A stretch of DNA of 6,964 nucleotides, taken from NCBI GenBank assembly GCA_035933635.1, contig DASYYY010000035.1:1-6964 (forward strand), read 5' to 3'. How positions within the stretch are numbered: the first letter of the stretch is position 1; the number at the start of each line of letters is the position of its first letter. This DNA is from JAKIVR01 sp035933635. GTDB taxonomy: Archaea; Thermoplasmatota; Thermoplasmata; Lutacidiplasmatales; UBA184. Under the pieces are notes generated by a model. It saw only the letters and a list, made by a program, of their open reading frames with translations. It did not search any database and was not told where the DNA came from. Made by a program: the position numbers and the translations under genes. Of the stretch, positions 5,796 through 6,964 are shown one piece after another.

Positions 5796-6500
5796 ATGCG
5801 CGGCCGGCGCGGCGATGGGGGAATCCGCGCCGTCCTGTTCGATGTCGGGGGCACCCTCATCGACGAGAGGGACCCCGTGAGATGGGCAGAATGCGCGCAT
5901 GCTGCGGGGATCGAGGTGGACCCGGAGGCGTTGTCCCATTGCTTCGACGAAGCCGAGAAGGAGAACGACTCGTCGGGGAACCGTATCGACTTCGAGGCGT
6001 TCTGGAAGACGGTCCTGGAGCGGGCGGCAGGTACGACGGTCCCCCTGGACAGGGTGCGCGTCTTCGCCGAGCGCGGACTGGAGGGTGGCCCTCCAGCGTC
6101 GTTGTACACCGATGTCCGCTGGTGCCTCGACCAGCTCCGGCGGCGTCGCTTGGCGCTCGGTGTCGTGTCGAACTCGCGATCGCAGGAGCACATCGAGAAA
6201 CTGCTCGCCCGGGCCGGCATCCTGAGCTACTTCTCGACGGTCGTTTCATCCGGTACCGAAGGAGTGGCGAAGCCCGATCCGGAGATCTTTCGCCGCGCCC
6301 TCCAGCGGCTGAACGTGCCGGCGGAGGCGGCGTTCTACGTCGGCAACCTTCCCAACGTCGACGCACGCGCCGCCCGGGCGGCCGGTCTTCATGCGGTCTG
6401 GCTCAACCGCGGGGGCACCGGCTTCGGCGAGGACCCGCCCGAGATCACCTCGCTGACCGAGCTGCCGCTCGCGGTACGGGATGCTGCTAGGCTTCGTTAA
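5796..6500 (+). CDS. HAD-superfamily hydrolase (subfamily IA-like), variant catalytic motifs
   Basis: 234 aa, typical for a cytosolic HAD protein with a helical cap. Motif I is LFDVGGTL with the expected nucleophile Asp16. The cap spans roughly residues 25-105. Motif II is GVVSNS (Ser125), motif III is VAKPDP (Lys159), and motif IV is FYVGNLPNVD (Asn184, Asp189). Two usual acidic residues differ: the Asp two residues after the nucleophile is Gly18, and the first Asp of motif IV is Asn184. In HAD phosphatases the first is the general acid/base and the second helps bind Mg2+. The Asp16/Ser/Lys core is intact, so hydrolase chemistry is possible, but phosphatase activity should not be assumed; the substrate is unknown. 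Start 5796 is supported by the TATA box 26 nt upstream and by the family's normal short N-terminus; 5688 is the longer alternative. The gene is monocistronic, and hairpins and the 16S leader follow. Confidence 0.87.
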   Translation: MRGRRGDGGIRAVLFDVGGTLIDERDPVRWAECAHAAGIEVDPEALSHCFDEAEKENDSSGNRIDFEAFWKTVLERAAGTTVPLDRVRVFAERGLEGGPPASLYTDVRWCLDQLRRRRLALGVVSNSRSQEHIEKLLARAGILSYFSTVVSSGTEGVAKPDPEIFRRALQRLNVPAEAAFYVGNLPNVDARAARAAGLHAVWLNRGGTGFGEDPPEITSLTELPLAVRDAARLR

Positions 6501-6511
6501 ATAGAGCCACT

Positions 6512-6578
6512 CGGTGCTTTGCGGCACCGCGCGCGCATCGGCTTGCCGATCGCGCTCGGCGACGTCGCCACGGCGAGC
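6512..6578 (+). terminator. Cluster of inverted repeats after the HAD gene
   Basis: Three inverted repeats follow the stop in quick succession: CGGTGC-tttgcg-GCACCG (6512-6529), ATCGGC-tt-GCCGAT (6537-6550), and GCTCG...CGAGC (6554-6578) enclosing the perfect palindrome GGCGACGTCGCC (6558-6569). None has a T-tract. They probably mark or protect the HAD transcript end and insulate the rRNA leader. Confidence 0.35.
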
Positions 6579-6703
6579 CGGGGACTCGTGATCCGAGCTC
6601 TTCCGCGCGACGCCACAGATGGGCCCGAGTGGCCATGGAGTCCCGAGATCCCCTTCCCGGAAACGGGGAGTGACCTCTCGAGGCTGACGGAGGAAGAAGT
6701 AAC
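6579..6703. other. Spacer upstream of the rRNA promoter region
   Basis: No gene is seen. One further hairpin is possible at 6650-6668 (CCCC...GGGG, with an inner TTC/GAA pairing). Base composition shifts sharply from GC-rich to AT-rich near 6690. A 124-aa open frame crossing this region continues into the 16S gene and is not a real gene. Confidence 0.4.
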
Positions 6704-6784
6704 GAAAACCAGCATACAAAGATGTCAAAGATCAGAAGTGAAACCGCTAATATTCAACGAGATCAGTCGAAACCGCCGGTACAC
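6704..6784 (+). promoter_or_regulatory. AT-rich 16S rRNA promoter/leader with repeated BRE-like motifs
   Basis: By hand count, 6691-6760 is about 37% G+C in an otherwise very GC-rich window. Three BRE-like GAAA(A)CC motifs occur at 6704-6710, 6740-6745 and 6769-6774. Each is followed by AT-richer sequence: ATACAAA at 6714-6720, CTAATATT at 6747-6754, and GGTACAC at 6779-6785. The middle one is the best TATA box; its predicted transcript start near 6778 leaves about 45 nt of leader before mature 16S. The second and third lie in an imperfect direct repeat, GATCAG-n-GAAACCGC. Confidence 0.5.
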
Positions 6785-6794
6785 AGTCAGCCCC

Positions 6795-6819
6795 GCACGA
6801 ACATGCGAAAATGTTGTGC
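6795..6819 (+). ncRNA. Pre-16S leader hairpin next to the mature 5' end
   Basis: GCAC-g-AACAT (6795-6804) pairs with ATGTT-GTGC (6811-6819). This gives 9 bp with one bulged G at 6799 and a 6-nt loop GCGAAA. It stops 4 nt before the predicted mature 16S start, so it is an RNA element of the precursor. A part in 16S processing or assembly is inferred. Confidence 0.5.
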
Positions 6820-6823
6820 AATC

Positions 6824-6964
6824 AATCCGGTTGATCCTGCCGGCGGGCACCGCTATTGGAGTTCGCTTAAGCCATGCGAGTCGAGAGGGGTAAGCCCTCG
6901 GCGCACTGCTCAGTAACACGCGGACAATCTGCCCTCGAGACGGGGATAACCCCGGGAAACTGGG
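6824..6964 (+). rRNA. 16S ribosomal RNA, 5' end (continues past window)
   Basis: The small-subunit rRNA gene begins with AATCCGGTTGATCCTGCCGG, close to the archaeal start ATTCCGGTTGATCCTGCCGG. It continues through GCTTAAGCCATGCGAGTCGA, CTCAGTAACACGCGGACAAT, and GGGATAACCCCGGGAAACTG, all in the order and spacing of the archaeal 16S 5' domain. The first 141 nt are present. The mature 5' end is placed by analogy at 6824. The domain is clearly Archaea; the class cannot be settled from this fragment by eye. The base after GCCGG is C rather than the usual A. Confidence 0.96.

Noticed and set aside
6519..6893. 124-aa open frame running into the 16S gene
   Set aside because: Its last 70 bases lie inside the conserved 16S sequence and the rest crosses the AT-rich leader.
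1..6964. CRISPR arrays, insertion sequences, toxin-antitoxin or phage genes
   Set aside because: I saw no regularly spaced repeats, terminal inverted repeats with a transposase, or small paired genes.

Overview
The window looks like a GC-rich archaeal chromosome fragment, most probably from an uncultured, high-GC Thermoplasmatota-type lineage. The archaeal assignment rests on the start of a 16S rRNA gene at the right edge, which has the archaeal opening CCGGTTGATCCTGCCGG and later GGATAACCCCGGGAAACTGGG. It is also supported by an archaeal NusA-like KH protein at the left edge and by TATA/BRE-like boxes about 26-28 nt before start codons, as expected for leaderless archaeal transcripts. The lineage below Archaea is inferred from composition and from the kelch/Ig surface-protein repertoire, not proven.

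Layout, left to right. (1) 2-289 (+): the 3' part of an archaeal nusA-like gene, closed by a 9-bp hairpin. (2) 394-1314 (+) and 1661-2566 (-): two convergent genes for secreted proteins of near-equal length (306 and 301 aa). They are diverged paralogues sharing six cysteines at almost the same residue numbers. Between them lies a 346-nt non-coding stretch rich in strong hairpins. (3) 2567-2773: a divergent promoter region with palindromes. (4) 2774-5506 (+): a 910-aa secreted protein with two six-repeat kelch propellers separated by two Cys-containing Ig-like modules. (5) 5507-5795: non-coding, ending in a promoter for the next gene. (6) 5796-6498 plus stop (+): a HAD-superfamily hydrolase with altered catalytic motifs. 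(7) 6501-6823: a run of hairpins, then an AT-rich 16S leader with repeated BRE-like motifs and a hairpin just before the rRNA. (8) 6824 to the end: the 16S rRNA 5' end.

How the parts relate. The three exported proteins are rich in N-glycosylation sequons (6, 8 and 24) while the two cytoplasmic proteins have almost none (0 and 1). The middle of the window therefore reads as a small cell-surface locus set between housekeeping genes for transcription and ribosomal RNA. Nothing shows that the three surface genes form one operon: two are convergent, and the kelch gene has its own promoter. I found no defence system, mobile element, CRISPR array or convincing tRNA. The most novel element is the paralogous six-cysteine secreted pair, a family I do not recognise.
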